64,000 nucleotides of DNA from Prorocentrum cordatum. Its lineage: Eukaryota; Sar; Dinophyceae; Prorocentrales; Prorocentraceae. The notes below the pieces were generated by a model. It saw only the letters and a program-made list of their open reading frames with translations. It made no database searches and was not told the origin of the DNA. This document shows, one piece after another, positions 50,537 through 61,675 of the stretch; the first letter of the stretch is position 1, and every line of letters begins with the position of its first letter. The DNA lies in the NCBI GenBank assembly GCA_963575745.1, contig CAUYUJ010021698.1:45001-109000 (forward strand). The letters run 5' to 3'. Both the position numbers and the translations under genes were made by a program.

Positions 50537-50698
50537 GGCGATGCTTAAGAAAACCCAAGTTTTCGGCCAGAGGCTCGATTATTCTTAATGTTTCAATGTG
50601 AATCCCAAGATTTTGATAGAAGTTCTGGGTTTTTATTCAAATTCTGAGACTCTGAGTTTCTTAACCCATGATTTCTTCAGCATTTCGCAGGGTGTACT
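50537..50698. mobile_element. AT-rich TIR element (GATGCTTAAGAAA), copy 2
   Basis: GGCGATGCTTAAGAAAACCC ... CATGATTTCTTCAGCATTTC. The flanks GTACTCTCCAG and GTACTCCAGAG suggest a target duplication. Confidence 0.85.
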
Positions 50699-51936
50699 CC
50701 AGAGGGCGTCTGGGCCACCCCGAGAGTCCTGGGGGCGGGCACCCCAGAGGGCGAGGAGGAGGAGGAGGAGGAGGAGGAGGAAGAGGAGGAGGAGGAGGAG
50801 GAGGAGGAGGAGGAGGAGGAGGAACCCCGAGAGTCCTAGGGGCGGGCACCTTGGGTCAGGGGCACTTCGAGCAACACCCCCGACCGATCGGGAGCAGCCC
50901 ACTGCGCACGACTCGTCGGCGCCGCCCGGGGAGGACGCGCCTCGTCCTCCTCACGTCACTTCGTCTCGTTCCTCTCCTCCTATCCGCCTCCCCTCCGCCC
51001 TTCCTCCTCCTCCTCCTCCTCCTCCTCCTCCTCCTCCTCCTCCTCCTCTCTGCCGCACAGCCCGCCGTAGCCCGTAGCCTTGACCTCGGCGAGCCCTCTC
51101 CGTTGGCGCGGGCCACGCGAGAAGCCTGAGGCTCTGGAGGGCGGCCGTCCAGCGGTGGGTGCGGGGAGGTCGGGGCCGCGTTTGCGCCCAGGCGCCGGCC
51201 TGGGGAGGGAAGTCTGCAAGGTCGCCCTCGAGAGCGCGAAGTTCTTCGCGCTTCGCGGTTCGGCCCCGATTCCTCCTCGTCCTCCTCTTCTCCCCTGGGA
51301 GGGGGCGCGAGAGCGCGAAGTGATTCGCGCTTCGCGCAGCGCGAAGCGCGAAGTTGGGGGCCCTTGGTCTGGGGTGCAGCTCCAGAGATGGTGGGGTGTC
51401 CACTGATGGTTGATTCAGAGGGCCGGCAAGTGATCGTCGACACCACCTGGTCTTTTTGGTAGGCCCGGGCGTGTGTCCGTTGTGGTTCGCTCGTTCTTTA
51501 CGTTTTCCGGAGAAGCCCGATACGATACGATGCGACCACCGCTGCGGACATCGTCCGGGCCCAGCTAAGACCAGGTGAGGCCCGAGGGGCTTGTAAGTAT
51601 TCGTTCTCTCCGGGGGGGGGGTCGGAAAGCTTCTGGGGCTTGCCCGTCGGAGCGGCAGCAGGGGGGCTGCGGGAGGGGAGGGGCGGAGGGCGGAGGGGTG
51701 CCGCGGAGAGGGGGCCCGGGGCTCCCAGACGCTGCCGGGTGGCCTGCGGGGCTTCTCCCGCGCGGTGCTGCGCGCGCGGGGACGGCACGGCGAGCCAGCG
51801 AAGCCATATATTGCGCGGCGCAGGTTCGCGCCGGGCCGAGCGGCGGCGGGCCCCGCGCGTGCGTGGTGGGGTTGAACGCCGCCCGTGGCCCAGAATCGGC
51901 CCTTCGTCGAACGATCCAGCGTTGCTGAAATGGCTT

Positions 51937-52165
51937 GTTTTCCATCACCACCATACGTTGGAGGGGGAGGAGGTCATTCTCCTCTTCCTCCTCTTTCTCC
52001 ACCTCCGCCTCCTCTTGCTCCTCTTCCTCCTCCTCCTCCTCCTCCTCCTCCTCCTCCTCCTCCTCCTCCTCCTCCTCTTCGTCCTCCTCCTCGTCCTCCT
52101 CGTCCTCCTCCTCTTTCCCCCCTCCAACTTATGGTGGTGGTGGTGGAAAACACGCCCATCAGTTT
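51937..52165. mobile_element. TIR element with (TCC)n core, copy 1
   Basis: Left CACCACCATACGTTGGAGGG, right CCTCCAACTTATGGTGGTGG; the space between is largely TCC repeats. Same ends as 59364-59572. Confidence 0.85.
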
Positions 52166-52984
52166 CTGAAATGGCCGACTGTTCGAGTTTGAGCGATCCG
52201 CGCGGTATCAGAAGCCATTGCCGGCGCCGACATGGCGCGAACCTGCAGTATAGATATGTGCAGATGTCGATGGTCTGATCTTTCAGCGCCCCAAGTGGCC
52301 ACCGACGGACCAAAGAGGCCAATATCTGGAGATGTTCACCGTCTTTCCCCAAGCCGACTTAGGACGGTCTCCAGACGCGAATGCAGGCCCCTTGGGTTAC
52401 TCCAAGAGTCTCCCCAAGGGGTCCCACGAGCTGTTCGGAATGGTCCCAGGAGTGTCCTGTAAGGTCCGCCCTCTGGAAGCGAAAGGCGTATTGCATCCCT
52501 TCCCGCCGATGCGCAGTTTCCTCTGCGACCACCACTCCACAGGACCTCTGCGGGACCTCACCCCGGTGACCCATCCTAGGAACCCCTTACCCCCCCAGAC
52601 GAGGAAGGGAGCAGAGGGAAAAGGCTTCCGTTCGACTCGGTTACGACCTGGATCGATTCACCTGGGGTTTGGCTAGCTTGGAAAGCCAAAGGTGGCCGCC
52701 ACAGAGAGAGGAAGAGCCTCAAGAGAAAGAGGCGCATCCCAGGACCACCCCGGGGCGACTTGCCGAGAACTCCCCCGCACACGCGCCGACAGGGCCGGCG
52801 GATGTTTCAGCACGTCGTATGCGTGCAGTCGCATAGGCGCAACCCGAACAGCTATGTTGTCCAAGGCGAGAAACGCATTCCGAAAGCCGGCCGCCCTCCA
52901 TCCGTGCAGGTGCTGGAATGCTAGATGCTTCGCGTGACCCTTCCAGCCCCTCCAGAGACGATGCCCAGAGGAGTTGCCTCGCTC

Positions 52985-53950
52985 AAGGAGGTGGGCGGCA
53001 CGCAGATGAAGGGTCCCTCTTGGAGCGCTCTTGGGACACTCTTGGGCGCTCTTGGGGCCGGCTTGGGGCTCCCTTGGGCCTCCCTTGCGTCTTGGGGGCT
53101 AATTGGCGGTCCCCGCGGCCTCTTGGAGCGTCTCGGGGAGCCTCTTGGGGCCTCTTGGAGGCCTCTTGGGCGCCTGTTGGGGCCTCCTGGGCGCCTCTCG
53201 GGGCCCTCTTGAGGCGCTCTGTGGAGCCTTGGGAGCGCTCTTGGGGCCACCTTCGAGGACATGAGTTAGCGTTGCCCCTCGGGAGCCCCAAAAGTCGCCT
53301 CTTGGGGCGCTCATGAAGCGCTCTTGGGCGCTTTGGGGGCCGTCTTGGGGCTCTCATGAGCCTCTCTTGGGCCCCCTTGGCCCATCTTGGAGCCATCTTA
53401 AGGCATCGGATGGCCATCGGAGGCGAAAAGGCGAGAAAGCAAACAACATTGATTCCCCCCAAGGTTTTGGAATGTGTTTGTCCTCTTCGGAGCCTCCTGG
53501 GGGAGCTCTTTGGCCACTTGGAGCTGTTCTGGAGCGGTCTTGGGGCCTCTTGGAGCATCTTGGGAGCCATCTTGAGGCATCTTGGGATATCTTGAGCTCA
53601 TCTTGGAGGTCATCTTGGGCTCTCCCAGGCGCTCTTGGAGCCATCTTAATCAGTGCCCCCCCACCCCCCTGGAGGCCAAAACCTTTTTGTAAAATCAATG
53701 AGTTTGGCATTCTCTCCGAGGCCTCGTGGGGCGTATTGGGTGCCTCTGGGGGGCCTCTTGGGCCCTCTTTGGGGTCTCTTGGGAGCCTCTTGGGGGCCTC
53801 TTGGGGGCCTCTTGGGGCCTCCTGGGCACCTCTCGGGGCTCTCTTGGAGCGTCCTTGGGAGCCTTGGGGGCCATCGTTGTGCCATCTTGTAGGACATCAA
53901 TCAAACAAAGGGGGAGCTTCGATTAGGGTTGCCCCTCCAAGAGGCTAAGG
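52985..53950 (-). repeat. CTCTTGGGGGCC repeat block
   Basis: GGGGCCTCTTGGAGGCCTCT-type motifs with anchors CCCAAGGTTTTGGAATGTGT (53459) and AAACCTTTTTGTAAAATCAA, similar to the 26.7-kb anchor. It reads as Trp/Gly/Leu on the + strand, but there is no sign of a gene. Confidence 0.75.
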
Positions 53951-54002
53951 TGGGGCCAAACCCGTAGTATGACCAATGATTTTGACGCTCTGACCCTTTG
54001 CG

Positions 54003-54232
54003 ACCAGCCGCGTCCAGGTCCAGGGGAGGGGAAGGGGGAGAGGCAAACCTTTCCCCGAAGGGGAAGATTTTTTTTGTTTTTTTGTTTGTTTCATCCCTCG
54101 CCCGAACGCCACTTGTAACTAATAATCCCACCAGCCCTTTAGGGCGTGAGTGGTCTAAAGAGGGGCAGATGGAAGACAAAACTCCCTAGACCACCTACGC
54201 CCTGAAGGGCTGGTGGGACTTCTGTCGGCAAC
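54003..54232 (+). repeat. Dispersed repeat with CCACCAGCCCTTTAGGGCG hairpin
   Basis: CCCCGAAGGGGAAGATTTTT, then AATCCCACCAGCCCTTTAGG and CGCCCTGAAGGGCTGGTGGG inverted. A shortened copy at 26922-27020 (CCCCGAAGGGAAATGATTTT ... AAAGGGCTGGTGGGATTT) sits just upstream of PUS10 exon h. Confidence 0.75.
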
Positions 54233-54825
54233 TTCTGACAGGAAGGCCTCTGAGCCGTCGCCGCTGTCCCAGATCACGATGAGTATGCATGAGCTCACAC
54301 GTCGAGCCCTCACGCGCCCTGGCAGACTAGAGCCTAGGTGCGCGCGCGCGCGTGCTTCTGCATTAGCAGATGCGGTAACGATGACGTCGTATGGCCCGGT
54401 TCTCCAGCGGATGCTCTTCCTCCTCATCCCTTCCCCACCCATGCCTTGCACCAGTCCGGCCCGGCAGGTGCCCCGTAACGTGCAGCTCCTGCAGTTGAAG
54501 CAGGACGGCCGCCCCCCTCCCCCCGCGCTCGCGCGTGCGGCGGGCCCAGGCTGGACCAGTCGCGTCCAGGCCCGCCGTTGTGCCGACCAGGTCGATTCTA
54601 TCGAAGATTGCCCTAATGTCTAGCCCCGCTCCTTCCTGATCCGACCGACTCGAACAGACCCGGTCTGACACGTCCTGGCTCGGCCTTCTGTATACGGCCC
54701 GACGGATTTGGTCGATCGAACCCCACATTGACGGATCCGCTGCCAAGCCGCCTGGGACAGGCCGGCCTGGTCCGATCTAGATCCAGCTTGGAGCGCGGTC
54801 CGCTTGCGTGGTCCCGCGGCAACGA

Positions 54826-55770
54826 CGACACGTCTGTGTGTGTGTGTGTGAGTGTGTGTGTGTGGTTGTGTGTGCGCGTGTGTGTGGGTGTGTGGGTGGG
54901 TGGGTGGGTGGATGGGTGGTGAGGGTTTCGGGTGTGGGTGGGTGGGTGGCAATGAGTGGGTGAGTGGGTGAGTGGGTAGGTGCGGGCGTGCGCGGGTGCG
55001 GGTCGTGCGCGGGTGCGGGTTCGGGTGCGGGTGCGGGTGCGTGTGTGTCTCTGTGTCTCTGTGTCTCTGTGTCTCTGTGTCTCTGTGTCTCTGTGTCTCT
55101 ATGTCTCTGTGTCTCTGTGTCTTTGTGTCTGTGTGTCTGTGCGTCAGTGTGTCTGTGTGTCTGTGTGTCTGTGTGTGTGTGCGAGCGTGCGTGCGTGCGT
55201 GCGTGCGTGTGTGTGTGTGTGAGAGAGAGAGTCTGTGTGTGTGCGTGTGTGTGTGTGTGTGGGTGGGTGTGTGTGTGTGCGTTTGCGTGTGTGGGCGTGT
55301 GCGTGTGTGCGTGTGAGTCTGTGTGTGTGTGCGTTTGCGTGCGTGCGTGTGTGTGCGTGTGGGTGTGTGTGCGTGTGTGTGTGTGCGTGTGTGTGTGTGT
55401 GTGTCGTGTACGTGTTGGTGTGTGTGGTGTGGCGTGTGTGTTCGTGTTGTGTGTGTGCGTGTGTGTGTGAGTGTCGTGTGATGTGTGATGTGTGTGTGAC
55501 TGTGTGTCCGTGTCCTTTGTGTCCTGTGTGCCTGTGTGTCTGTGTGTCCTGTGTGTCTAGTGGTGTCTGTGGTGTGTGTCATTGGTGCGTGTCCTGTGGC
55601 GTGTGTGTGTGTGTGTGTGCGTGTGTGTGTGTGTGGCTGTGCGTCTGTGCGTCTGTTCGTCCGTGTGTCCGTGTTTCTGTGTGCCTGCGTGTCTGTGTGT
55701 GTTTGTGTGTGTGCGTGGGTGTGTGGGTGTGTGGGTGTGTGGGTGTGTGGGTGGTGTGGGTTTTGGTGTA
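54826..55770. repeat. 0.95-kb (GT)n-rich microsatellite
   Basis: GTGTGTGTGAGTGTGTG with GTCTCTGTGTCTCTGTGTCT (55043-55130) and GTGCGTGCGTGCG variants. One strand contains almost no A. Confidence 0.95.
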
Positions 55771-55807
55771 GGGTTGGGGTGGGATGGTGGTGAGGTATGG
55801 GGGGGTC

Positions 55808-55885
55808 TTAGGGGGGGAGTGAGGGGTCGCGATTGGGGGGGGGGGGGCCGGGGGGGGGGGGGGGGGGGGGGGGGGGGCGGGGGGA
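55808..55885. repeat. Homopolymer G run
   Basis: Blocks of G up to about 26 long, interrupted by CC, C and AAA. Strong G-quadruplex potential directly after the GT-rich tract. Confidence 0.9.
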
Positions 55886-57344
55886 AAGGGGGGGGCGGAT
55901 GCAGGGGCGGAGGGTGGAGGAAGCGGCGGGGGGGGGTGGCGGTTGTGGGGGTGGGGGGGCGGGTGCCGTTCGAATCCAGTCAGGCCGCGAACGCACCCCG
56001 GGAGAGGCCCAGGGAGTAGCGGTACGGGAATCTCTTGGTTCTCTCAATTGTGCATCTTGGCGCGGCCGATCCGGCTCGATTCAGGCTCCGCGGCGATACA
56101 GTTCGCTCAGACGCACACTCCGAGTCGGTCCGACGTCCCGATTCGAGGTGGGTCGATCTTGCCATCTTGGCCCCCCACAGAGCACGAGCTTGGCTGGGCC
56201 ACTTCAGGCGTCCAACTCGTTCCCGTGATGGTCGTGGCGCTTCCAGTGTGGGAAATGCTGGAGTCGTATACCAGCAGCGGCGGCCGACGGGTGGCCCACG
56301 GACGGCAGTTGGCATGCCGATGGCGGGCCACCTGCGCGGCCGCGGCAGGAGCAGCAGGACCGCCTTCGTTCGGGCCTTCAGGAGGGCAGCCCGTGCAGAT
56401 GCCTTCCTCCCCCTCCTCCTCCGCCTCGTGTTCGATCCCCTTCCTTCCCCCCTCCCCCTCCTCCTCCTCATCCACCTGCTCCTCGCCTGACCCTCCCACC
56501 GCTCTCTTCTCCTCGTCCTCCCCCCCGTTCTCCCTCCCACCCCTCGGTCCCCCCTCCTCCTGCGCGCTGTTCGCTGCCGGCTATAGAGTCGACCACCACG
56601 CAGCCAGCCCCCGTCCGCTTCCTCTTCCTCGCCATGCCCCTCGGGAAGACGCCCGCTGGGGCCAAGAGCGAGAGACAGCCCCGCGAGTCCGAGGCACCGT
56701 CTTCCTTTTTCGCCCCCGCGATGTGCTTGTTCTGTTTTGGCGGCTCGCCGCCCTGTGCGGCCCCTCTGGCCGCGCACGGCGCCGCAGGAGACGATGGTAC
56801 ACCGATGTCTGGAGAACATCAAGGTCGAGCCCCACCAGGACGGCCGACCACCGCTCTCCTCCTCCCTCCCCCCCCTCCTCCCCCTTGTTTCCCCCTCCGC
56901 CCTCCTCCGTCCCTCCTTGGCCTGCTTCCTCCTTCGCCTCCTCGTCCCTGCCATCCTCCCCCTCATCCCTCCTCCTTCCCCTCCTCATCTTTCCCCCCCT
57001 CCTCCGAGTCCCTCCTCCCCCTGTTCCCCTTCATTCGCTTCTCTCTCCACCATGCCCCTCCCCTCCCTCACCCATCCTCTTCCCCCCTAATCCTCCTCCT
57101 CCCCCCCCTTCCCCATGGAGGAGGTAGGGAGCAGGAGGAGGAGGACGACGAATGCAAACCCAGGATACATCAACGATGCTGCAATACGCCTTCTCGTCCC
57201 AAATCCGATGCTTGGATTTGCCCTGCAGGCCTTTCTCTTCACTGCACAGGCAGCACCGCCCCCCATTGAGAGGCGAGACAGTGGGCCTGACACTCAGGCA
57301 GGAGCCCCGTTCTGCAAAAGGAATCGGCTTGCCTCAGTCTAGCG

Positions 57345-57497
57345 TTAAGTCTGGCCTGTCCCTCTACATGAGGAGTATTCAAAAATAGTCCAAGCATAGA
57401 CTGGGGACTCTTTTTTATGTTTTGCACATGTATGAGTATGTTTGAATATTTTAGGTTTCGTCCAAAGTCCGCCTATAGGGGGACATGCCCGACCGAG
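57345..57497. mobile_element. Introner-like TIR element, copy 10
   Basis: 153 bp, TTAAGTCTGGCCTGTCCCTC ... GACATGCCCGACCGAG, with an exact 8-bp target duplication GTCTAGCG (57337-57344, 57498-57505). Splicing from the first GT to the terminal AG would restore the empty site exactly. Confidence 0.93.
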
Positions 57498-58394
57498 GTC
57501 TAGCGAGTCAGCAGGAATGCGAAGAAGGTTGTGGCTAGCGAGTCATGAGGAATGCGACAAAGGTAGCAGGGTGGCCCTACAACCTTGGCGGTGTTCTGCG
57601 TGCCCGTGCACCGCCGTAGAACAGAAGTGACGGCCGCAGACGAAGGCTACCAGGGTCGTCGTGCGCGTTGTGCGCCCAGGCCAAGCGCTCACGCTCCTCT
57701 GCATCGTGTTGATGCCGCCCGTTTTCGCCAGACCGCGCATGCACAGGTTGGCTGAATCTGTGTTTCAACGTTTGCCTCAGAACCCCCTCTATAGTAAGAG
57801 ACCAGCGCCGGAATCCAAGTAGGGCCAGCAAGTCCGACGAGGTGTCAAACGTTTCAAAAATGGACCGCCTACCATCAGTGGAAATGTCGCACGTGCGCTT
57901 TCAGGTTCAACCTTAATTGTAAGGCAGCCCGGCGCCAAAACCCCAGTTTGGAAGAACACCCCCCTCCGTCCGTGCAGCTGCTACACCTGCTTCACGTACT
58001 CTAAGCCTCTGAGCGGTCCGCGTATCCCCACCATCCCATCTGGCGACGATACCCAGGCGAAATGGTTTGATCAGTGACCTGGGCAAGCACGCAGTGGAAC
58101 AGAGAGCTGGGGAAACCGTCGAATCGAAGCTCGGGTGCAGCCCGAGCAACTCCAGGAGTGGAACTGTGTCTTCGCGGACCTGTCGAACGAGGAAGGGCGG
58201 AGGAGGAGGGTAATGAGGCGGGAGGAGGAAGACCAGGAAGAAGAAGAGGAGGAGGAAGAGAAGGAGGACGGATGATGGAGAAGTGAGAATGGGAGCAGCA
58301 GGACGAGGAGTAAGGCGACCAGAAGGAGGACGGGCTTGATTGGACACGTTCTCACCTGACTGTTGGCGAAATTTGGTCGGGAACAGGAGTAGAA

Positions 58395-58500
58395 GGAGGG
58401 GGGAGAGAGGGAGGAGGAGGAGAAGGAGGAGGAGGAGGAGGAGAAGGAGAAGGAGAAGGAGAAGGAGAAGGAGAAGGAGAAGGAGGAAGAGGAGGATAAG
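58395..58500. repeat. (GAGAAG)n / (GGA)n array
   Basis: GAGGAGGAGAAGGAGG then seven or so GAGAAG units. Confidence 0.9.
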
Positions 58501-58729
58501 GTTTAGGACAAATTGGACATAGGAAGAAGAGGATGAATGGAACGCTGAAAAGGAAAGGGAAGAAGGATGACTAGGGGGGCTGAAAAGGAGTTGCGTTCCT
58601 TACCTCTGCTCTGGGAGCCTCTTGGAGGCGGCCTCCAGAGGCTACCTTGCGAGACCTCGACCAGAGGAGGGGGCAAAGGAGCGGGCGGACGCTGACGACG
58701 ACGACGAGCACGGAGAGCCCGCTCTGTGG

Positions 58730-58912
58730 CCCAATAGGACCTCGCCGCACTCCGCGGGCACCGTAAGAACGACCCGTTGGAGGCGTCCATCTCCTCTGTC
58801 GCTCTGCTGCTGCTCCTCCTTGTCCTCGCCAGCCTCCTCGTCCTCGTCATCGTCATCCTCATCGCCGTGGAGAAGGAGAAGGAGGAGGAGGAGGAGGAGG
58901 GCACACTGGCTG
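58730..58912 (+). CDS. Possible exon: hydrophobic helix followed by Glu/Lys tract
   Basis: One frame reads DPLEASISSVALLLLLLVLA and then a Val/Ile-rich stretch, giving a single strong transmembrane helix of about 30 residues, followed by EKEKEEEEEEGTLADNA. The codons of the helix are not a simple repeat, unlike the neighbouring CCT arrays. The E/K tail runs into a GGA array. No family was recognised and no splice sites are certain. Confidence 0.3.
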
Positions 58913-58974
58913 ACAACGCGCGCACGCATATCTCACTCCCCTCACCTCGGCGGCGAGCCCAGGGGGGGAAGTGA

Positions 58975-59180
58975 GCAGAGGAAGGCCTTCTCAGAAGGCT
59001 CGGAAGTTCCCGGGCCTTCCAGGAAGTTTTCTGAGCCTCACCCAAAGACATATAACATGTCTCAGATGGCCGGAGGGCTTCTGAGAAGCCCCGCCGCCAT
59101 CTGAGAAGACCGTCTCCTTCTCACTTCCCCCAACCCCCCTCCTCGCCCGCCGCCGATCACGCGCGCACGCAGATCACACC
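58975..59180. repeat. TTCTCAGAAGGC inverted repeat region, copy 2
   Basis: GAAGGCCTTCTCAGAAGGCT and GGGCTTCTGAGAAGCCCC, ending at TCGCCCGCCGCCGATCACGC. Related to 40090-40325. Confidence 0.6.
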
Positions 59181-59363
59181 CCCTCATCAAGACGAAGTTT
59201 CGCCTCAGCCGCCGTCTGCTTTCCTGCTCCGCGATCTCCCCGAGTCCAGGGTTGTGGCAAGTGTTTGCCTTCGCTGCCTTGCGGCTGGCCTCGCTCGCGC
59301 TGTGCGTTCGGGATAGCCCCTTTGAGGCGCGGCGGAGTCCTCCATCTCCTCTGCTTGATTTGA

Positions 59364-59572
59364 TGGGCCTGTTTTCCACCACCACCACCACCACCATAAG
59401 TTGGAGGGGGGAAGGAGGAGGACGAAGAGGAGGAGGAGGAGGAGGAGGAGGAGGAGGAGGAGGAGGATGTGGAGGTGGAGCAGAAGGAGGAGGGCGAGGA
59501 GGAGGAGGAGGAGGAGGAGGAGGAGGACCCCTTCCCCCTCCAACTTATGGTGGTGGAACACAGGCCCATCTT
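59364..59572. mobile_element. TIR element with (GGA)n core, copy 2
   Basis: Left CACCACCACCATAAGTTGGA, right CTCCAACTTATGGTGGTGGA, with the outer GGGCCTGTTTTCCACC / GGAACACAGGCCC also inverted. The core is GGA repeats in the opposite sense to copy 1. Confidence 0.88.
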
Positions 59573-59699
59573 GATTGCCGAACAAACGATACATCAGGAG
59601 TAAATTTAGGGGTGGGGTGCTCAAGGGCGCGCTGCAGCCTGCGGGATCCTCGTCCCCCCGCCCCCGCCCAAGGCGTGCCTGCGCCAGAGGGGGAGGCAC

Positions 59700-60270
59700 T
59701 CTTCCTCCGCCTCTCCTCCCTCCTCCTCCTCCTCCTCCCCCTCCTCCTCCGCCTCTTCCCCTCCTCCCCCCCCTCCTCCTCCTCCTCCCCTCCTCCCCTC
59801 CTCCCCTCCCTCCTACTCCTCCCCTCCTCCCCTCCTCCTCCTCCTCCTCCTGTCCTCCTCCCTCCTTCCTCTACTGTCCTCCACCTCCTCCTCCTCCTCC
59901 TGTCCTCCTGTCCTCCTCCTCCTCCTCCTCCTCCCCTCCTCCTCCTCCTCCTCCTCCTCCTCCTACTCCTCCTCCTTCCCCTCCACGTGCCCTCCTCCGC
60001 TCCTCCTCCTCCTCCTCCTCCTCTCCCATCCTCCTCCTCCTCCCCCTCCTCCTCCTCCTCCTCCTCCCCTCCTCCTCCTCCTCCTCCTGCCCCCTCCACC
60101 TCGCCCGCTCCTCCCCCCTCCCTCCTCCCCTCCCTCCTCCTTCTCCTCCTTCCCCTCCCCCCCTCCTCCTTCTCCTCTCTTCCTTCTCCTCCCCCAATCC
60201 TCTCCCTCCACCTGCTCGTCTTCCCCCCTCCTCCCAGCCCCCCCTCCTCCTCCGCGTCTCCCTCCCGCAT
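59700..60270. repeat. 0.57-kb (TCC)n array
   Basis: CTCCTCCTCC with CCCCTCCTCCC, TGTCCTCC and CTTCTCC variants, directly preceding a GCATCGGCGATGC palindromic element. Confidence 0.93.
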
Positions 60271-60276
60271 AGGCCC

Positions 60277-60486
60277 ACTTCCAATCTGGCGTCCCAGATG
60301 GGGTTCCGATAGATGGGGCCAGAAGATCCGCGGCCGAATCGCCGATGCATCGCCGATGCATCGCACATGCATCGGCGACGACGGCCAGGAGAAATTCGGG
60401 CTTCATATCGAGCCGCACCGCCGATGCATCGGCGATGCGCTCCGATCTCCCGACTCCATCAGCTCGGACCCCGTCGGGGAGGTTTG
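60277..60486. mobile_element. GCATCGGCGATGC palindromic element, copy 4
   Basis: Left GGCGTCCCAGATGGGGTTCC, right GCTCGGACCCCGTCGGGGAGG, with CATCGCCGATGCATCG repeats in both arms. Immediately follows the 59.7-60.3 kb TCC array. Confidence 0.8.
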
Positions 60487-61505
60487 TATTCCGCGCGTCT
60501 CCTGCAGCGCGGGGGGCGCTACGCATCCGAGGCCGCGTGGTGGGCCGCGCACGTAGCAGCACACAGCGCCCACGTCTTGGGCCAGCTGCCGCCCTCCCTG
60601 TCTCCGCCCCGCCTCCCGCGTGACCCCCCGGGAGGGGGGGGAGGGAGGGAGGAGGGGGAGGAGGGGAGGAGGGGAGGAGGGGAGGGAGGAGGGAGGAGGA
60701 GGAGGAGGAGGAGGGGGAGCAGGGGGCCCTCGTCGGCGGGGCTCTCGCTCCGCGGCTGGGTGTTGTCGGCATGGCGCCCGCGAGCTCGGGCGGCGCCTCG
60801 CTTCGCGATGGGGTGCCGCTCGCGCTAGCAGGGGCCCTCCGCGAGGGGGCACCGAGCAACAGGAGCGCACAGAATGCCAGGAGCTGCGACGGAACTTCGG
60901 GCCCGAAGCCGGCCCCCTCGATGATTCCTGCCTTGATGATCCAAGCGGCGGGGAGCCCAATGCTACTGAATATCAAAGATGCTGGAGCCTGTGGAGGACC
61001 ACTCGGCCACAAGGGTTCTCGCGCCGCGATGTATTCGGGGGGACTCGCTCCGCGCCCGCGTCTGACGCCTCGCTGCTCGGCTGTGCACTGCCGCGCGCGG
61101 ACGGGGGTCTCGTGCGGAGTTGGCGCAGCCGCGGCGCATCAGAGGGGATTCCGGCTGGGGGGCTCATTGAAAGGAATCCCAGTGGGGGTGGGCGTCACCA
61201 GAGGAAGGAATCCCAGTGTGGGGGGAGGCGTCATCAGGAGTAAGCCAAATTGGGGAGGCCCACGAGAAGGAATTTGAGTTGGAATGCCTCTTGATAAGGA
61301 ATCCCGATCGAGGGCTACACGACAAAGACTCTCGCTTTGGAGGGGGAGGGGGGGAAGGGAAAGTGAGCATTTCCCACCGGGGATCCCGTGAGAAGGAATC
61401 CCGCCTGGGGATGCCGAGGAGAAGGGATCCCAACTGGCGGAATCCCTCTTGGGGGCCTGTCAGTTTGGCCAGGGGGGTTCCGAGGGCTCCCAAATCGGAG
61501 TACAG

Positions 61506-61675
61506 CGGAGACCCATGCCAAGAAACACCCTTTTGCCTCCAGGGTGCCCTGGGCTTCTTGGGTTTCGATGGCTTTTCCATGGAACACGCGACGATCCCAC
61601 ACCAATAACAAATTCTCAATGGACGTCTCGGGGTCTCGGGGTCGGGCTTCTCGTGGTCGGGCCCCATACTGTAAA
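61506..61675 (+). repeat. Dispersed repeat (AAACACCCTGCTTGCC family), copy 4
   Basis: AAACACCCTTTTGCCTCCAG, TCAATGGACGTCTCGGGGTC and CCATACTGTAAATG. Confidence 0.8.

Larger units (their letters stand above)
49845..58729. other. Intergenic or unrecognised stretch
   Basis: Beyond the listed elements it contains GGA (50750-50825) and TCC (51002-51052) arrays, a GCGCGAAGTGATTCGCGCTTCGC palindrome cluster near 51.24-51.35 kb and AGGTTGAACGATCGAGG motifs shared between 50.27 and 51.87 kb. A CCT-rich zone spans 56.4-57.1 kb. Remaining C-terminal anoctamin exons may hide here; none was recognised. Confidence 0.45.

Noticed and set aside
54620-55582. 320-aa His/Thr-rich frame and Cys/Val-rich frames opposite
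   Set aside because: Translation of the GT-rich microsatellite.
57150-57340. Protein-like stretch INDAAIRLLVPNPMLGFALQ
   Set aside because: Composition is plausible, but no family, splice sites or neighbouring exons could be recognised, so it was not listed as a gene.
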